Of a stretch of 41,755 nucleotides of DNA, positions 1 to 7,865 are shown piece after piece. Location: positions 1 to 41,755 of the forward strand of contig JBBSHE010000026.1 of assembly GCA_038253325.1 (NCBI GenBank). Direction: 5' to 3'. The position numbers and the translations under genes are program-made. The stretch's first letter is position 1. Every line of letters begins with the position of its first letter. Below the pieces are notes generated by a model, which was not told where the DNA came from, did no database searches, and worked only from the letters and a program-made list of their open reading frames with translations. This stretch comes from JBBSHE01 sp038253325 (GTDB lineage: Bacteria; Actinomycetota; Actinomycetes; Propionibacteriales; Nocardioidaceae).

Positions 1-39
1 GATGAAGAGGGCGGTGATGACCAGGTGTGCTTTCGACAT
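1..39 (-). CDS. Transposase N-terminus, IS481-like (partial, runs off the left edge)
   Basis: Only 13 codons are visible: an ATG at 39 on the minus strand, then MSKAHLVITALFI, open to the window edge. This resembles the start of IS481-family transposases, which continue into a helix-turn-helix and a DDE integrase domain. The call rests on recalled similarity of a very short stretch plus the repeat-rich upstream region, so it is tentative. Confidence 0.45.
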   Translation of the reverse strand, partial: MSKAHLVITALFI

Positions 40-63
40 GGACGAGCATCGAGCCCCGCGGGG

Positions 64-132
64 GTGTCGCCGATGACCCGAGACACGTGTCGCCTATGTC
101 TTGAGACATGTGTCGCCGATGACCTGAACCAG
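64..132. repeat. Three tandem 23-bp imperfect repeats
   Basis: Units run 64-86, 87-109 and 110-132. Each begins GTGTCGCC followed by (G/T)ATG, and the first two end GAGACA(C/T). The first unit also carries inverted ends (GTGTC and GACAC). They sit upstream of the transposase start, so they are probably transposase-binding terminal repeats or promoter-proximal sites of the insertion sequence. Confidence 0.6.
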
Positions 133-368
133 CACACTGCCGGGCGCACCGCGCCGTGCGGGCTCACGGTCGCGAGCAGGACGCCCGTGCCGTCCTCATC
201 GGTCCGCGACGGCGCCGCCGCGTGCGCGTGCGGAACGGACAGGTTGTGGACGAGAGCCTCGGAACCCGACGCCCACGCATGCCCGGCCGCCGCACCGCCG
301 ACGAGCGCGACGCCGTACCGGTCGAAGCGAACAGAAGGCCAAGGCGTCTGATCATCATGCGTCCCCAT
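133..368 (-). pseudogene. 5' part of an unknown gene, apparently cut by the insertion sequence
   Basis: On the minus strand an ATG at 368 opens a frame beginning MGTHDDQTPWPSV, followed by a plausible protein-like stretch (RFDRYGVALVGGAAAGHAW, later GVLLATVSPHGAV). The frame stays open into the 23-bp repeats, where the sequence turns into repeat-derived residues. It is therefore read as a gene truncated at about 133 by the element. I do not recognise the family. An alternative is a fortuitous open frame in high-GC DNA. Bases 369-471, between this and the ABC permease, show no gene. Confidence 0.35.
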
Positions 369-471
369 CGGTCGACGGAACAGTCTCCAGTGTAAGTCCG
401 GTCACGACGGCGCGACTTTCCATGGCTACAGTTTCGGGTTGATGCCCGCGCAGGTCCGATCGCCGCTTCGT

Positions 472-1308
472 TCAGGCGTCGCGACGTCGGAGCAGGTATC
501 CGGCGACGGCGAGGAGTACCACGGTCCAGGCACAGAAGACACCGAATCCCTGCCACGGACTGAGCACGTTGTCGGAGTTCCCGTGAGCCGTCGTGATGAG
601 CTGACCGGCTTCGGACGGAAGGTACGCGTGGACGTACTTGCCGACGTTGCCCGGCAGCAGCTGCGAGAGCGGTGCCAGCACGAGCACGAACCCGATGACA
701 CCGGTGATGGCGCCGGCGGTGTGCCGGACGATCGCGCCGATGGCGAGAGCGAACACACCGAGGACGCAGAGATACAGCCCTGCCCCGATGACCGCCCGGA
801 GCACACCGGGGTCACCGAGGCCAACCGGTGCGTACTTGTGCAGGATCGCTGCTCCCATGAAGAACGACGGGAACGCCACGATTTCCCCGACCACGAAGAC
901 GAGGGCCGCGAAAACAACCGTCTTGGCAGCCAGCATCGGAAGCCGCCGGGGCACGGCGAGCAGACTGGACCTGATCATTCCGGTGGAGTACTCGCTGGTC
1001 ATCACCATGACGCCCAGCACGCAGATGGTGAGCTGGCCGAGGAACAGGCCCGATCCGAGGATGTTGCTCACCGGGTCGGCCACGAGCTCGGCGCGCTGAG
1101 AGGGGTCCGTCTGGTCCCACTGAGATGCGGTCAGCGCGGTGAAGAGAGCCGTGAAGCCCAGCGTGATCACGACGAGCAGGACGATCGACCACATCGTCGA
1201 CCGGACCGATCGGAGCTTCGTCCACTCCGCCAGCATCTCCCGGCCGAAACCCAGAGCCGGCCGGGAGCCGTCAGGTGGCGCGGACGACGTGGTGGCGGAC
1301 GTACTCAT
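472..1308 (-). CDS. ABC-2 type exporter permease
   Basis: A 278-residue membrane protein, the permease half of an ABC transporter with the ATPase encoded just upstream. A short hydrophilic N-terminus contains the EWTKLRSVRSTMWS pattern typical of ABC-2 permeases. About six hydrophobic segments follow (roughly residues 42-60, 90-112, 128-150, 165-185, 190-212 and 250-270), with the family-like cytoplasmic stretch TSEYSTGMIRSS after the second. It ends in basic residues. Start and ATPase stop overlap by four bases (1305-1308), indicating translational coupling. The substrate cannot be read from the sequence; such pairs export antibiotics, peptides or lipids. Confidence 0.85.
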   Translation of the reverse strand: MSTSATTSSAPPDGSRPALGFGREMLAEWTKLRSVRSTMWSIVLLVVITLGFTALFTALTASQWDQTDPSQRAELVADPVSNILGSGLFLGQLTICVLGVMVMTSEYSTGMIRSSLLAVPRRLPMLAAKTVVFAALVFVVGEIVAFPSFFMGAAILHKYAPVGLGDPGVLRAVIGAGLYLCVLGVFALAIGAIVRHTAGAITGVIGFVLVLAPLSQLLPGNVGKYVHAYLPSEAGQLITTAHGNSDNVLSPWQGFGVFCAWTVVLLAVAGYLLRRRDA

Positions 1309-2267
1309 GACATTTCCGCCGTGGTCTCGGCATCAACCGTTACGCTCTCGGGCTCCGGACCGGCTGCCGGGGCTCCGTACTCCAGGCTGTCGCGGGTCAG
1401 CTCCATGAACGCCTCCTCCAACGATGCACGCTGCGGGGTGAGCTCATGCAAGATCAGATTGTCCCGGGCGGCGAGCTCGCCAATCCGGGGCGCCGTCATC
1501 CGCGACACCGAAAGGGCGCCGTCCGCGGCGGAGCGTACGCGGCCGCCCTCCGACCCGATCGCTTCGCTCAGCCGATCGTTGTCCGGGGACTTCACCAGCA
1601 CGGACTTGTCCGTGTTCTGCTCGATGAACTCGCTCGTCGCGCAGTCGGCGATCAGCTTGCCGCGACCGATGATGATCAGGTGCTCCGCAGTGACCGATAT
1701 CTCGCTCATCAGGTGACTGGACACGAACACTGTCCGGCCTTCCTCGGCCAGCCGCTTCATCAAGTTGCGTACCCACAAGATCCCCTCCGGATCCAGTCCG
1801 TTGACCGGCTCGTCCAGGATCAGCACCTGAGGGTCACCGAGCAACGCGGCCGCGATGCCCAACCGCTGACCCATCCCGAGCGAGAAGCCGCCTGCGCGCT
1901 TGCGAGCCACCGAGTGCAGCCCCACCAGGTCGATCACCTCATCGACGCGCCGTCGCGGCAGGCCCTGGGTCTGGGCGAGCACCAACAGGTGGTTGTAGGC
2001 ACTGCGTCCGGTGTGCACGGCCTTCGCCTCGAGCAAGGCGCCGACAACCCGGAGCGGCTGGGCGAGCTCACGATAGAGGCGACCGTCGATGGTGGCGCGT
2101 CCAGCGTTCGGCCGATCCAGGCCAAGGATCAGTCTCATCGTCGTCGACTTGCCGGCGCCGTTCGGCCCGAGGAAACCGGTCACCTTACCCGGCTCGACCG
2201 TGAAGGACAGGTCGTCGACCGCGAGCTTGTCGCCATAGCGCTTCTGGAGGTTGCTGGCCTCGATCAT
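1305..2267 (-). CDS. ABC transporter ATP-binding protein
   Basis: A 320-residue ATPase that energises the adjoining permease. Seen: Walker A GPNGAGKS (34-41), a signature motif in the slightly unusual form FSLGMGQR (128-135), and Walker B VLILDEP (148-154) followed by NGLDP. The C-terminal extension of about 100 residues is typical of drug or natural-product exporter ATPases (DrrA/CcmA-like). The ATG is preceded by GAGGAG four bases upstream. It is first in a two-gene operon. A 78-bp gap separates it from the divergent DUF427 gene and must hold both promoters. Substrate unknown. Confidence 0.9.
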   Translation of the reverse strand: MIEASNLQKRYGDKLAVDDLSFTVEPGKVTGFLGPNGAGKSTTMRLILGLDRPNAGRATIDGRLYRELAQPLRVVGALLEAKAVHTGRSAYNHLLVLAQTQGLPRRRVDEVIDLVGLHSVARKRAGGFSLGMGQRLGIAAALLGDPQVLILDEPVNGLDPEGILWVRNLMKRLAEEGRTVFVSSHLMSEISVTAEHLIIIGRGKLIADCATSEFIEQNTDKSVLVKSPDNDRLSEAIGSEGGRVRSAADGALSVSRMTAPRIGELAARDNLILHELTPQRASLEEAFMELTRDSLEYGAPAAGPEPESVTVDAETTAEMS

Positions 2268-2345
2268 CCGGCTCCTCTTTCGCGTGGGTAACGACCCTAT
2301 CCAACCGACGGTCCACAGCCGTCGTCACTGTGGGACAGTCGGATC

Positions 2346-3203
2346 ATGACCATCCGACTACGCGACCACATGATGGGCGTATGGGAACAGCTTCGTTACG
2401 AGTTCACGGAGAAGCGTGTCCGGGCTCTGCTCGGCGACGAGGTGGTCGTCGACTCGGACCGTGCTGCCCTCGTCCTGGAGCCTCGGCGCGTCGTCCCGTC
2501 GTACGCGGTGCCTGCCGACGACGTGCTCGCAAACATCGAGCCCGGGGCGTCGGCCCCCGACGACGGACGTTCCCCGGTCCTGCATCCCGGGATCCCGTTC
2601 AACGTCCACTCGGCGCCCGGCGAGGCGTGCGCTGTCCTATCGAAGGACGGCTCCCGGCGGGCCGACGCTTTCAGATTGGACGACCCCGCGTTGCCCGGGT
2701 ACGTCTTGCTGGACTTCGCCGGCTTCGACGCGTGGAACGAGGAGTCCGAGCGGATCGTCAGTCACCCGCGTGACCCGTACCACCGGGTCGACGTCCGAGA
2801 GAGCAACCGCCATGTCCGGATCGAGATCGATCGCGATCTGGTCGCCGAGTCCCGGCGACCGCGGGTCGTCTTCGAGACGAACCTGCCGGTGCGTTTCTAT
2901 CTTCCCCGCGACGACGTCCGGGTGGAGCTGAGACCGAGCGAGCGCCGCACCTCCTGTGCCTACAAGGGGGAGGCGTCGTATTGGTCTCTCGACGCCGGCG
3001 GTCGCCACCGTACGGATGTCCTCTGGAGCTACGAGAACCCGCTCCCCGACATGGCCGCGTTGACCGGGCTGGTCGCGTTCTTCGACGAGTTCGTCGACGT
3101 CACGGTCGACGGTGAGCTTCGTGAAAGGCCGCGTACCGGCATCTCGAAGGCGATCATCGAAGGAGCCGGGATCTCTCCCGGCGAACTCGCCCGACCCGAT
3201 TGA
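2346..3203 (+). CDS. DUF427 domain protein, two tandem domains
   Basis: A 285-residue soluble protein with two DUF427-type beta-rich domains. The first is around residues 25-70 (VVDSDRAALVLEPRRVVPSY, then a PADDVL stretch). The second is around 145-245, with the family pattern of a short charged lead, VVFETNLPVRFYLPRDDV and a later YKGEASYW. DUF427 proteins are common in actinobacteria and have no agreed function; ligand binding has been suggested. No signal peptide or membrane segment is visible. The ATG at 2346 was chosen because the homology-like sequence begins soon after it; the Shine-Dalgarno is weak. Confidence 0.8.
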   Translation: MTIRLRDHMMGVWEQLRYEFTEKRVRALLGDEVVVDSDRAALVLEPRRVVPSYAVPADDVLANIEPGASAPDDGRSPVLHPGIPFNVHSAPGEACAVLSKDGSRRADAFRLDDPALPGYVLLDFAGFDAWNEESERIVSHPRDPYHRVDVRESNRHVRIEIDRDLVAESRRPRVVFETNLPVRFYLPRDDVRVELRPSERRTSCAYKGEASYWSLDAGGRHRTDVLWSYENPLPDMAALTGLVAFFDEFVDVTVDGELRERPRTGISKAIIEGAGISPGELARPD

Positions 3204-3343
3204 TCCGGGCCGCGGTCGAGTGGTCGTGGACATGACCCCCGGCATCTGCGAACATACGGAGCCGGGCGAGACCATTCATTCCGGACGCACATCGACGACA
3301 ATGTCGACCGTTTCAGTGCAACCTTGCCAAGGGGGACCTCGAC

Positions 3344-3862
3344 ATGAGTGACCAATACAACGCGGGCGGCTACGGCCCGCCGATGCCGCCCGACCCCGGA
3401 ATGACGGTCCAACGCACCGGGCCACCTCCGCCACCGGTGACGATGGCGGTGCGTCTGATGTTCATCCAGGCCGCGCTCAGCGTTCTCGGTCTGATCGTCT
3501 TGTTCGCGACCAAGAACAGCCTCAAGTCGGCCATCCGCGACAACAACCCGGGCTACGACTCAAAGCAGCTCGACGACGCCGTCAACGCGGGAATCGCGGT
3601 CGGCGCCGTGATCGGGATCATCTTCATCATCTTGTACGTCCTGCTTGCGCTTCAGGTGAACAAGGGCAAGAACTGGGCCCGCATCGTCACCTGGGTCCTC
3701 GCCGCGCTCGGCGTGCTCGGCGTGTTGGTCTCGTTCGCCCAGCCCGAGCCGGCGATCAGTCGCGTGCTCGGCATCATCGGCGGAATCATCGACGTGGCAA
3801 TCATCGTCCTGCTGGCCCAGAAGCTGAGCAACGCCTTCTTCCGCAAGCAGCACCAGCCCTGA
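3344..3862 (+). CDS. Small four-helix membrane protein, function unknown
   Basis: A 172-residue protein with a proline/glycine-rich N-terminus (residues 1-33, PPMPPDPG and GPPPPPV) and four hydrophobic helices (about 36-55, 84-106, 113-132 and 142-158), ending in a basic tail. Proline-rich cytoplasmic tails on small membrane proteins are common in actinobacteria, but I do not recognise a named family. A strong Shine-Dalgarno (AAGGGGGA) lies seven bases before the ATG. It appears monocistronic: a 94-bp gap and a hairpin terminator separate it from orn. Confidence 0.75.
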   Translation: MSDQYNAGGYGPPMPPDPGMTVQRTGPPPPPVTMAVRLMFIQAALSVLGLIVLFATKNSLKSAIRDNNPGYDSKQLDDAVNAGIAVGAVIGIIFIILYVLLALQVNKGKNWARIVTWVLAALGVLGVLVSFAQPEPAISRVLGIIGGIIDVAIIVLLAQKLSNAFFRKQHQP

Positions 3863-3956
3863 ACCCCGGGCACTGGTGACATAACCCTTCAACCGGCGTA
3901 CGGCTGACGGCGTGTCGGTCCGCCCTGGCGGCTGTTACTGCTGTTACAAAAGTGGT

Positions 3957-3985
3957 GGCCCCGCTCAGTATGAGTTTGCGGGGCC
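3957..3985 (+). terminator. Intrinsic-type hairpin between the membrane protein gene and orn
   Basis: A perfect 8-bp stem, GGCCCCGC (3957-3964) with GCGGGGCC (3978-3985), encloses a 13-base loop and is followed by TTAT. It would end the upstream transcript just before the orn promoter region. The T-run is short, as usual in actinobacteria. Confidence 0.65.
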
Positions 3986-4009
3986 TTATCCGTCGGTAGG
4001 GTCTGCTTC

Positions 4010-4633
4010 ATGGTTGACCGAATGGTGTGGATCGACTGCGAGATGACCGGTCTCGACATCGAGACGGACGCGCTCGTCGAGATTGCGGCACTGGTCACGG
4101 ACTTCGAGCTCAACGTCCTCGGCGACGGCATCGACATCGTGATCAAACCACCGGCGTCCGCGCTGGAGAACATCAAGGATGTCGTCCGCGCCATGCACAC
4201 CAGCTCCGGTCTCCTCGGCGTGCTCGACGACGGCGTTCCCGCGGCCGAGGCAGAGCGGCTCGTCCTCGAGTACGTGAAGCAGTACGTGGCCGAGCCACGC
4301 AAGGCACCGCTGGCCGGGAACACCGTTAGCACCGACCGGCTGTTCCTCGCCCGCGAGATGCCTGACCTCGAGGCGTACATGCACTACCGCATCGTCGACG
4401 TGTCGTCGATCAAGGAGCTGGCCCGGCGATGGTACCCGCGCGCGTACTTCGCGAGTCCCGCCAAGACGGGCAATCATCGCGCGCTCGGCGACATCCGCGA
4501 CAGCATCGCCGAGCTCCGGTACTACCGGGCGACCGTGTTCGTACCGTCTCCGGGACCGGACGCCGATGTCTCCAGAGCGATCGCCGCAACCATCACGGGA
4601 ACCCACGGTCCGCCGATCGGATCCGAGTCGTAG
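4010..4633 (+). CDS. orn: Oligoribonuclease
   Basis: A 207-residue 3'-5' exoribonuclease of the DEDDh superfamily that degrades two- to five-nucleotide RNAs, including pGpG, to mononucleotides. The exonuclease motifs are in order: D9 and E11 in WIDCEMTGLD, D109 in STDRLFL, and H156 with D161 in NHRALGDIRDS. The length is close to normal (about 180-215), with a short C-terminal extension after residue 180. The ATG matches the family N-terminus (VWIDCEMTGLD). It lies directly upstream of tRNA-His, a placement I recall from other actinobacteria. Confidence 0.97.
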   Translation: MVDRMVWIDCEMTGLDIETDALVEIAALVTDFELNVLGDGIDIVIKPPASALENIKDVVRAMHTSSGLLGVLDDGVPAAEAERLVLEYVKQYVAEPRKAPLAGNTVSTDRLFLAREMPDLEAYMHYRIVDVSSIKELARRWYPRAYFASPAKTGNHRALGDIRDSIAELRYYRATVFVPSPGPDADVSRAIAATITGTHGPPIGSES

Positions 4634-4702
4634 CCCAACGCCCGTGGCGGCTACACTTCTCAGGCCGCGTACGACGGATCGATCGCATCGTGCGCTGCCC
4701 AT

Positions 4703-4779
4703 GGTGGGTGTAGCTCAGCTGGTAGAGCACCTGGTTGTGGTCCAGGACGTCGCGGGTTCAAGTCCCGTCACTCACCCCA
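4703..4779 (+). tRNA. tRNA-His (anticodon GTG)
   Basis: Cloverleaf: the 7-bp acceptor stem pairs 4704-4710 with 4769-4775. The anticodon arm is CCTGG/CCAGG with loop TTGTGGT, giving anticodon GTG at 4737-4739. The T-arm is 4752-4768. The histidine-specific extra base G(-1) at 4703 lies opposite C73 at 4776, the main identity element for HisRS, and CCA is encoded at 4777-4779. Confidence 0.97.
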
Positions 4780-4883
4780 TGGCGGTCCCGGGAGCCGCAG
4801 CGGATGCTGGCCGAAGCCAAGATCGGTGGTCGCTTCCCATTCGTCCAAGACGGGGGCGGTTCTCCTCGGAGAGACTGGTCGGC

Positions 4884-5330
4884 GTGACCCAACGAATCTC
4901 GCTTTCACCACGCCTGGTCGTCAACGACGCGGACGGCGCCATCTCCTTCTATCGACGTGCGTTCGGTTCCGAAGTCCGGTCACGGGTTGCCGATCCCAGC
5001 GGTCACGTCGCGCACGCTGAGCTCACCATCGGCTCTGGCGTGATCGCGCTCAAGGACGAGGACGCCGTCGACACCTCCCCCACGTCGTTGGGTGGTACGC
5101 CGGTGATCCTGACCCTCGATGTCGACGACGCGGATGCCGTGGGGGCAGCCCTCGAGTCGGCAGGCGCAGATGTGGTCTTCGCCATCGGCGACGCCTCGTA
5201 CGGCTACCGGCAGGGGCGGTTCCGAGACCCGTACGGACACCTCTGGCTCGTCTCCCAGCAGGTCGAGCAGCAGAGCGATGCGGAGATGGCGATCAACCTC
5301 GCAACCGACGGCGGCTCCACGTCAACCTGA
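4884..5330 (+). CDS. VOC superfamily (glyoxalase/PhnB-like) protein
   Basis: A 148-residue protein of the vicinal-oxygen-chelate fold. It opens LSPRLVVNDADGAISFYRRAF, has a central strand (HAELTIGSGVIAL), a second module (VILTLDVDDADAVGAAL) and the closing YRQGRFRDPYGHLWLVSQ typical of PhnB/YycE-like members. These proteins act as isomerases, dioxygenases or antibiotic-binding proteins, and the substrate here is unknown. The GTG at 4884 was chosen because it sits at the family N-terminus; the frame is open further upstream, through the tRNA-His, which is not credible as coding. The 3' end overlaps the convergent methyltransferase by nine bases. Confidence 0.8.
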   Translation: MTQRISLSPRLVVNDADGAISFYRRAFGSEVRSRVADPSGHVAHAELTIGSGVIALKDEDAVDTSPTSLGGTPVILTLDVDDADAVGAALESAGADVVFAIGDASYGYRQGRFRDPYGHLWLVSQQVEQQSDAEMAINLATDGGSTST

Positions 5331-6326
5331 CGGCGTCGCCTCGATCACGAAGTAAGCGCTCCGCGTCGCGACGATACGCGTGAGCGCAAAGCCCGCATCG
5401 GCAAGCAGCGACTCGAACTCGCGCCGGTCCCGCTCCCGCCCGCCCGGGGCGACCAGCATGTTGAGGTCGGACAGCGCGGTCTGCTTGCGTTGCAGATCAG
5501 GTCCCTGGTCGAGGATGCGCTCGACCAGCAGCAACGCTTTGGACGGCGACATTGCCCGTCGGCAGGTTTGCAGGATCGCGACAGCGTCCGCGTCCTCCCA
5601 ATCGTGGATCACCGCCCGCAAGAGGTACGCGTCGGCGCCTTCCGGCACCGAGATGAAGAAGTCGCCGCCCACGACGGTGCACCGTTCCGCGACACTCTCA
5701 CCGAGCTCCAGGGGGCTAGCGGGCACGACGTGGGGCTGGTCGAACAGCACACCGCGCAACGAGGGATACGCACCCAGAATGGCCGCGATCAGAGCGCCGC
5801 GACCACCTCCGACATCGACCAAGGTCTCGAACCGAGTGAAGTCGTACGCGGCGAGCAACGACGTAGCCGTGAGCCGGGAGTTCGCGGTCATCGCCGCGTC
5901 GAAGATCGCGCCCTCCTCCGGCCGCTCGGTGCGGTACTCCCACACCGACTGCCCATGCTGGAAGACAAAGGCATTTTCCCCGGTCCGGACACTGTGCTCG
6001 AGCGCCGACCACGCCTGCCAGTGGCTCGGACTACCGACGTGCCGTGCGCGACCGGCGACCAGTCCGTCGTCGCGGAGCGCATCTCCGAGATCGGTCGACA
6101 GGTACGATCCGTCCGGCTGCTCGGCATAGAGCCCGAGCTCGCACAGCGCGCGCAACAACCGTAGCAGTGACGGCTGATCGCAGCTCGCCTCGTCGGCGAG
6201 GTCGGCCGCCGTACGCGGACCACCGGCGAGCAGGTCGGACAACCCGAGGACCGCGGCAACGTGCAGGGTCTGTGTCACCTGGTAGCCGTTGAGGAGTTCT
6301 TGCAGCTTCGCTGACGGGTCCACCAC
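5322..6326 (-). CDS. SAM-dependent O-methyltransferase (acetylserotonin/hydroxyneurosporene type)
   Basis: A 334-residue small-molecule methyltransferase. The N-terminal dimerisation and winged-helix region (residues 10-95: VAAVLGLSDLL, LLRLLRALCELGL) precedes a Rossmann domain with SAM motif VDVGGGRGAL (170-179). GGDFF at 220-224 and the active-site region AVIHDWEDADA follow, with the probable general base H241. This architecture is shared by actinobacterial polyketide and phenazine O-methyltransferases, so a natural-product or quinone substrate is likely but not determinable. Start GTG at 6326, with another GTG at 6323. It is convergent with, and overlaps, the VOC gene. Confidence 0.85.
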   Translation of the reverse strand: MVDPSAKLQELLNGYQVTQTLHVAAVLGLSDLLAGGPRTAADLADEASCDQPSLLRLLRALCELGLYAEQPDGSYLSTDLGDALRDDGLVAGRARHVGSPSHWQAWSALEHSVRTGENAFVFQHGQSVWEYRTERPEEGAIFDAAMTANSRLTATSLLAAYDFTRFETLVDVGGGRGALIAAILGAYPSLRGVLFDQPHVVPASPLELGESVAERCTVVGGDFFISVPEGADAYLLRAVIHDWEDADAVAILQTCRRAMSPSKALLLVERILDQGPDLQRKQTALSDLNMLVAPGGRERDRREFESLLADAGFALTRIVATRSAYFVIEATPSG

Positions 6327-6395
6327 GTCATTGTGACAGCGTCACGACGATCAGTCGGGCGAATGTCGATTCGCTCGACGCGGTCGGCTCCTCGC

Positions 6396-7382
6396 TCAGC
6401 TCTCGCTCGAGCGGATCGTGTCGTCTAGCCCGTGCACAGTCGGGATTTGGCCGAGCCGGCCCTTCTGGAAGTCCTCGAACGCGTCCAGGACCTCCTGCCT
6501 CGTGTTCATCACGAACGGACCGCCCCAGGCGACCGACTCCCGGATGGGTAGCCCGCCGAGGATGATCATCTCCGCGGAGGCCGACGGGGTGTGCTGGTGC
6601 GCACCACCCGACACGGTGAGCGCGTCGCCCGCTCCGAGCACGGCGAGCTGCCCGGCCCGCACTGGTTGCTCCTGCGCGCCGACAGTGCCGGCGCCAGCCA
6701 ACACATAGACGAGTGCATTGAAGTCTGGACGCCAGGGCAGGTCAAGCTTCGCCGTCGGTGCGACGGTCGCGTGGAGGAGCGTCATTGGGGTGTAGGTCGA
6801 GCCTGGTCCCTGGTGTCCCGCGACATCTCCGGCGATGACTCGGACCAGCGCGCCCCCGTCGGACGACGACACCAATGAGACGTCGCCACCGCGTAGGTCC
6901 TGGTAACGGGGGTCGGCCCACTTCCGCGCTCTGGGCAGGTTGACCCAGAGCTGGATGCCGTGGAACAGGCCGCCTGCCTGCACGAGCCACTCCGGTGATT
7001 TCTCGATGTGCAGCACACCGCCGCCGGCCGTCATCCACTGGGTGTCGCCGTCGGTGATCGTGCCGCCGCCGCCGTGGTTGTCCTCGTGGTCGAAGACCCC
7101 GTCGATGATGTAGGTCACCGTCTCGAACCCACGGTGCGGGTGCCACGCGGTTCCCTTGGGCTCGCCCGGTGCGTACTCCACCTCGCCCATCTGGTCCATC
7201 ATGATGAACGGGTCGAGCAGAGCGAGGTCGACGCCCGCGAAGGCCCGACGGACGGGAAACCCCTCCCCCTCGAGTCCGCGGGGGCCCGTCGTGACCGACA
7301 CGACCGGACGGAGCCGAGCGCCCGGTGGGCTCTCGGCGAGTCGGGGCAGCGCGGTGATGTCCTCGGCCGTTATTGCGGGCAC
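6396..7382 (-). CDS. Pirin family protein (bicupin)
   Basis: A bicupin of about 328 residues. The N-terminal cupin shows the pirin metal-site pattern: WHPHRGFETVTYIIDG, then HEDNHGGGG and later HIEKSP. The C-terminal cupin holds the FNALVYVLAG and GGLPIRESV segments. Pirins bind Fe or other metals; some have quercetinase activity and others act as redox-linked regulators. I chose the GTG at 7382 because AAGGAG lies eight bases upstream. The frame stays open to a TTG at 7409, which would add nine residues and run into the direct repeats. It appears monocistronic, with its promoter region in 7383-7480. Confidence 0.85.
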   Translation of the reverse strand: MPAITAEDITALPRLAESPPGARLRPVVSVTTGPRGLEGEGFPVRRAFAGVDLALLDPFIMMDQMGEVEYAPGEPKGTAWHPHRGFETVTYIIDGVFDHEDNHGGGGTITDGDTQWMTAGGGVLHIEKSPEWLVQAGGLFHGIQLWVNLPRARKWADPRYQDLRGGDVSLVSSSDGGALVRVIAGDVAGHQGPGSTYTPMTLLHATVAPTAKLDLPWRPDFNALVYVLAGAGTVGAQEQPVRAGQLAVLGAGDALTVSGGAHQHTPSASAEMIILGGLPIRESVAWGGPFVMNTRQEVLDAFEDFQKGRLGQIPTVHGLDDTIRSSES

Positions 7383-7407
7383 GGCGGGCACTCCTTCACT
7401 CTTGGGC

Positions 7408-7458
7408 AAGACTTCTCTATCTCAAGATTCACTCCTGGGAAGACTTCTCTTACTCAAG
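7408..7458 (-). promoter_or_regulatory. Paired 19-bp direct repeats upstream of the pirin gene (putative operator)
   Basis: Copies at 7408-7426 and 7440-7458 read AAGACTTCTCT, then three bases of which two differ (ATC or TAC), then TCAAG: 17 of 19 positions match. The copies start 32 bp apart, about three helical turns, so a regulator could bind both on one DNA face. Many pirin genes sit beside or under MarR/HxlR-type control, but no regulator gene lies here. A following AT-rich patch (7459-7480) may be the promoter. Confidence 0.6.
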
Positions 7459-7865
7459 TTTAGTTGAAGGTTAAATATTCCTACGACCCCGGCCGACCGC
7501 GCTACAACGTCTCCCGACCCGCCGCAGCGCCGTCGCCGCGGTGCCGATGAGGTGCGGCACGCCTCGTTCAGTTCACTGTCCTGGAGACGGACGGTGCGCG
7601 GCCGGCAGCAGCACGGGGCGCTGCTGCACCACGGCCAATAGACACTCCCCGGCCCCGTAGCCTGAAGGTCCGCTTTGCGCCATTGACGGGTCCCTCGGAC
7701 GGGGCTAGCGTCAGAAGGAATCCTCATCGGCGCCATCCTTGCGTGTCTACGCAAAGGTTCGGTGGCAGCCCGGACGGTGCCACAGATTTGTATCGCGTCG
7801 CAGAGGTCATATCGCATGGCTTCACGTCGATCATCGACGGAGCTTCCAGGAGAGGAGCACATCTC
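7459..7865. other. Intergenic region between pirin and fdhA
   Basis: I see no convincing gene in these 400 bases. The region holds the AT-rich patch TTAAATATT (7471-7479) and a perfect 8-bp hairpin, GCAGCAGC (7605-7612) with GCTGCTGC (7620-7627), seven-base loop. The fdhA Shine-Dalgarno cluster AGGAGAGGAG lies just before 7866. Open frames crossing it on either strand extend from the fdhA reading or antisense to it and lack family-like sequence. Confidence 0.5.

Larger units (their letters stand above)
1..132. mobile_element. Left-edge fragment of an IS481-type insertion sequence
   Basis: The first ~132 bases look like the upstream end of an insertion sequence whose body lies off the left edge. 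Seen: a minus-strand start at 39 reading MSKAHLVITALFI, which resembles the N-terminus of actinobacterial IS481-family transposases, preceded by three tandem 23-bp units (64-132). The outer boundary is inferred from where the repeats stop. The open frame that starts at 368 on the same strand changes character there. No target-site duplication can be checked because the other end is missing. Confidence 0.5.

Noticed and set aside
439..1716. A 425-codon plus-strand open frame
   Set aside because: It is antisense to the ABC permease and ATPase genes, which carry Walker and signature motifs; typical high-GC shadow.
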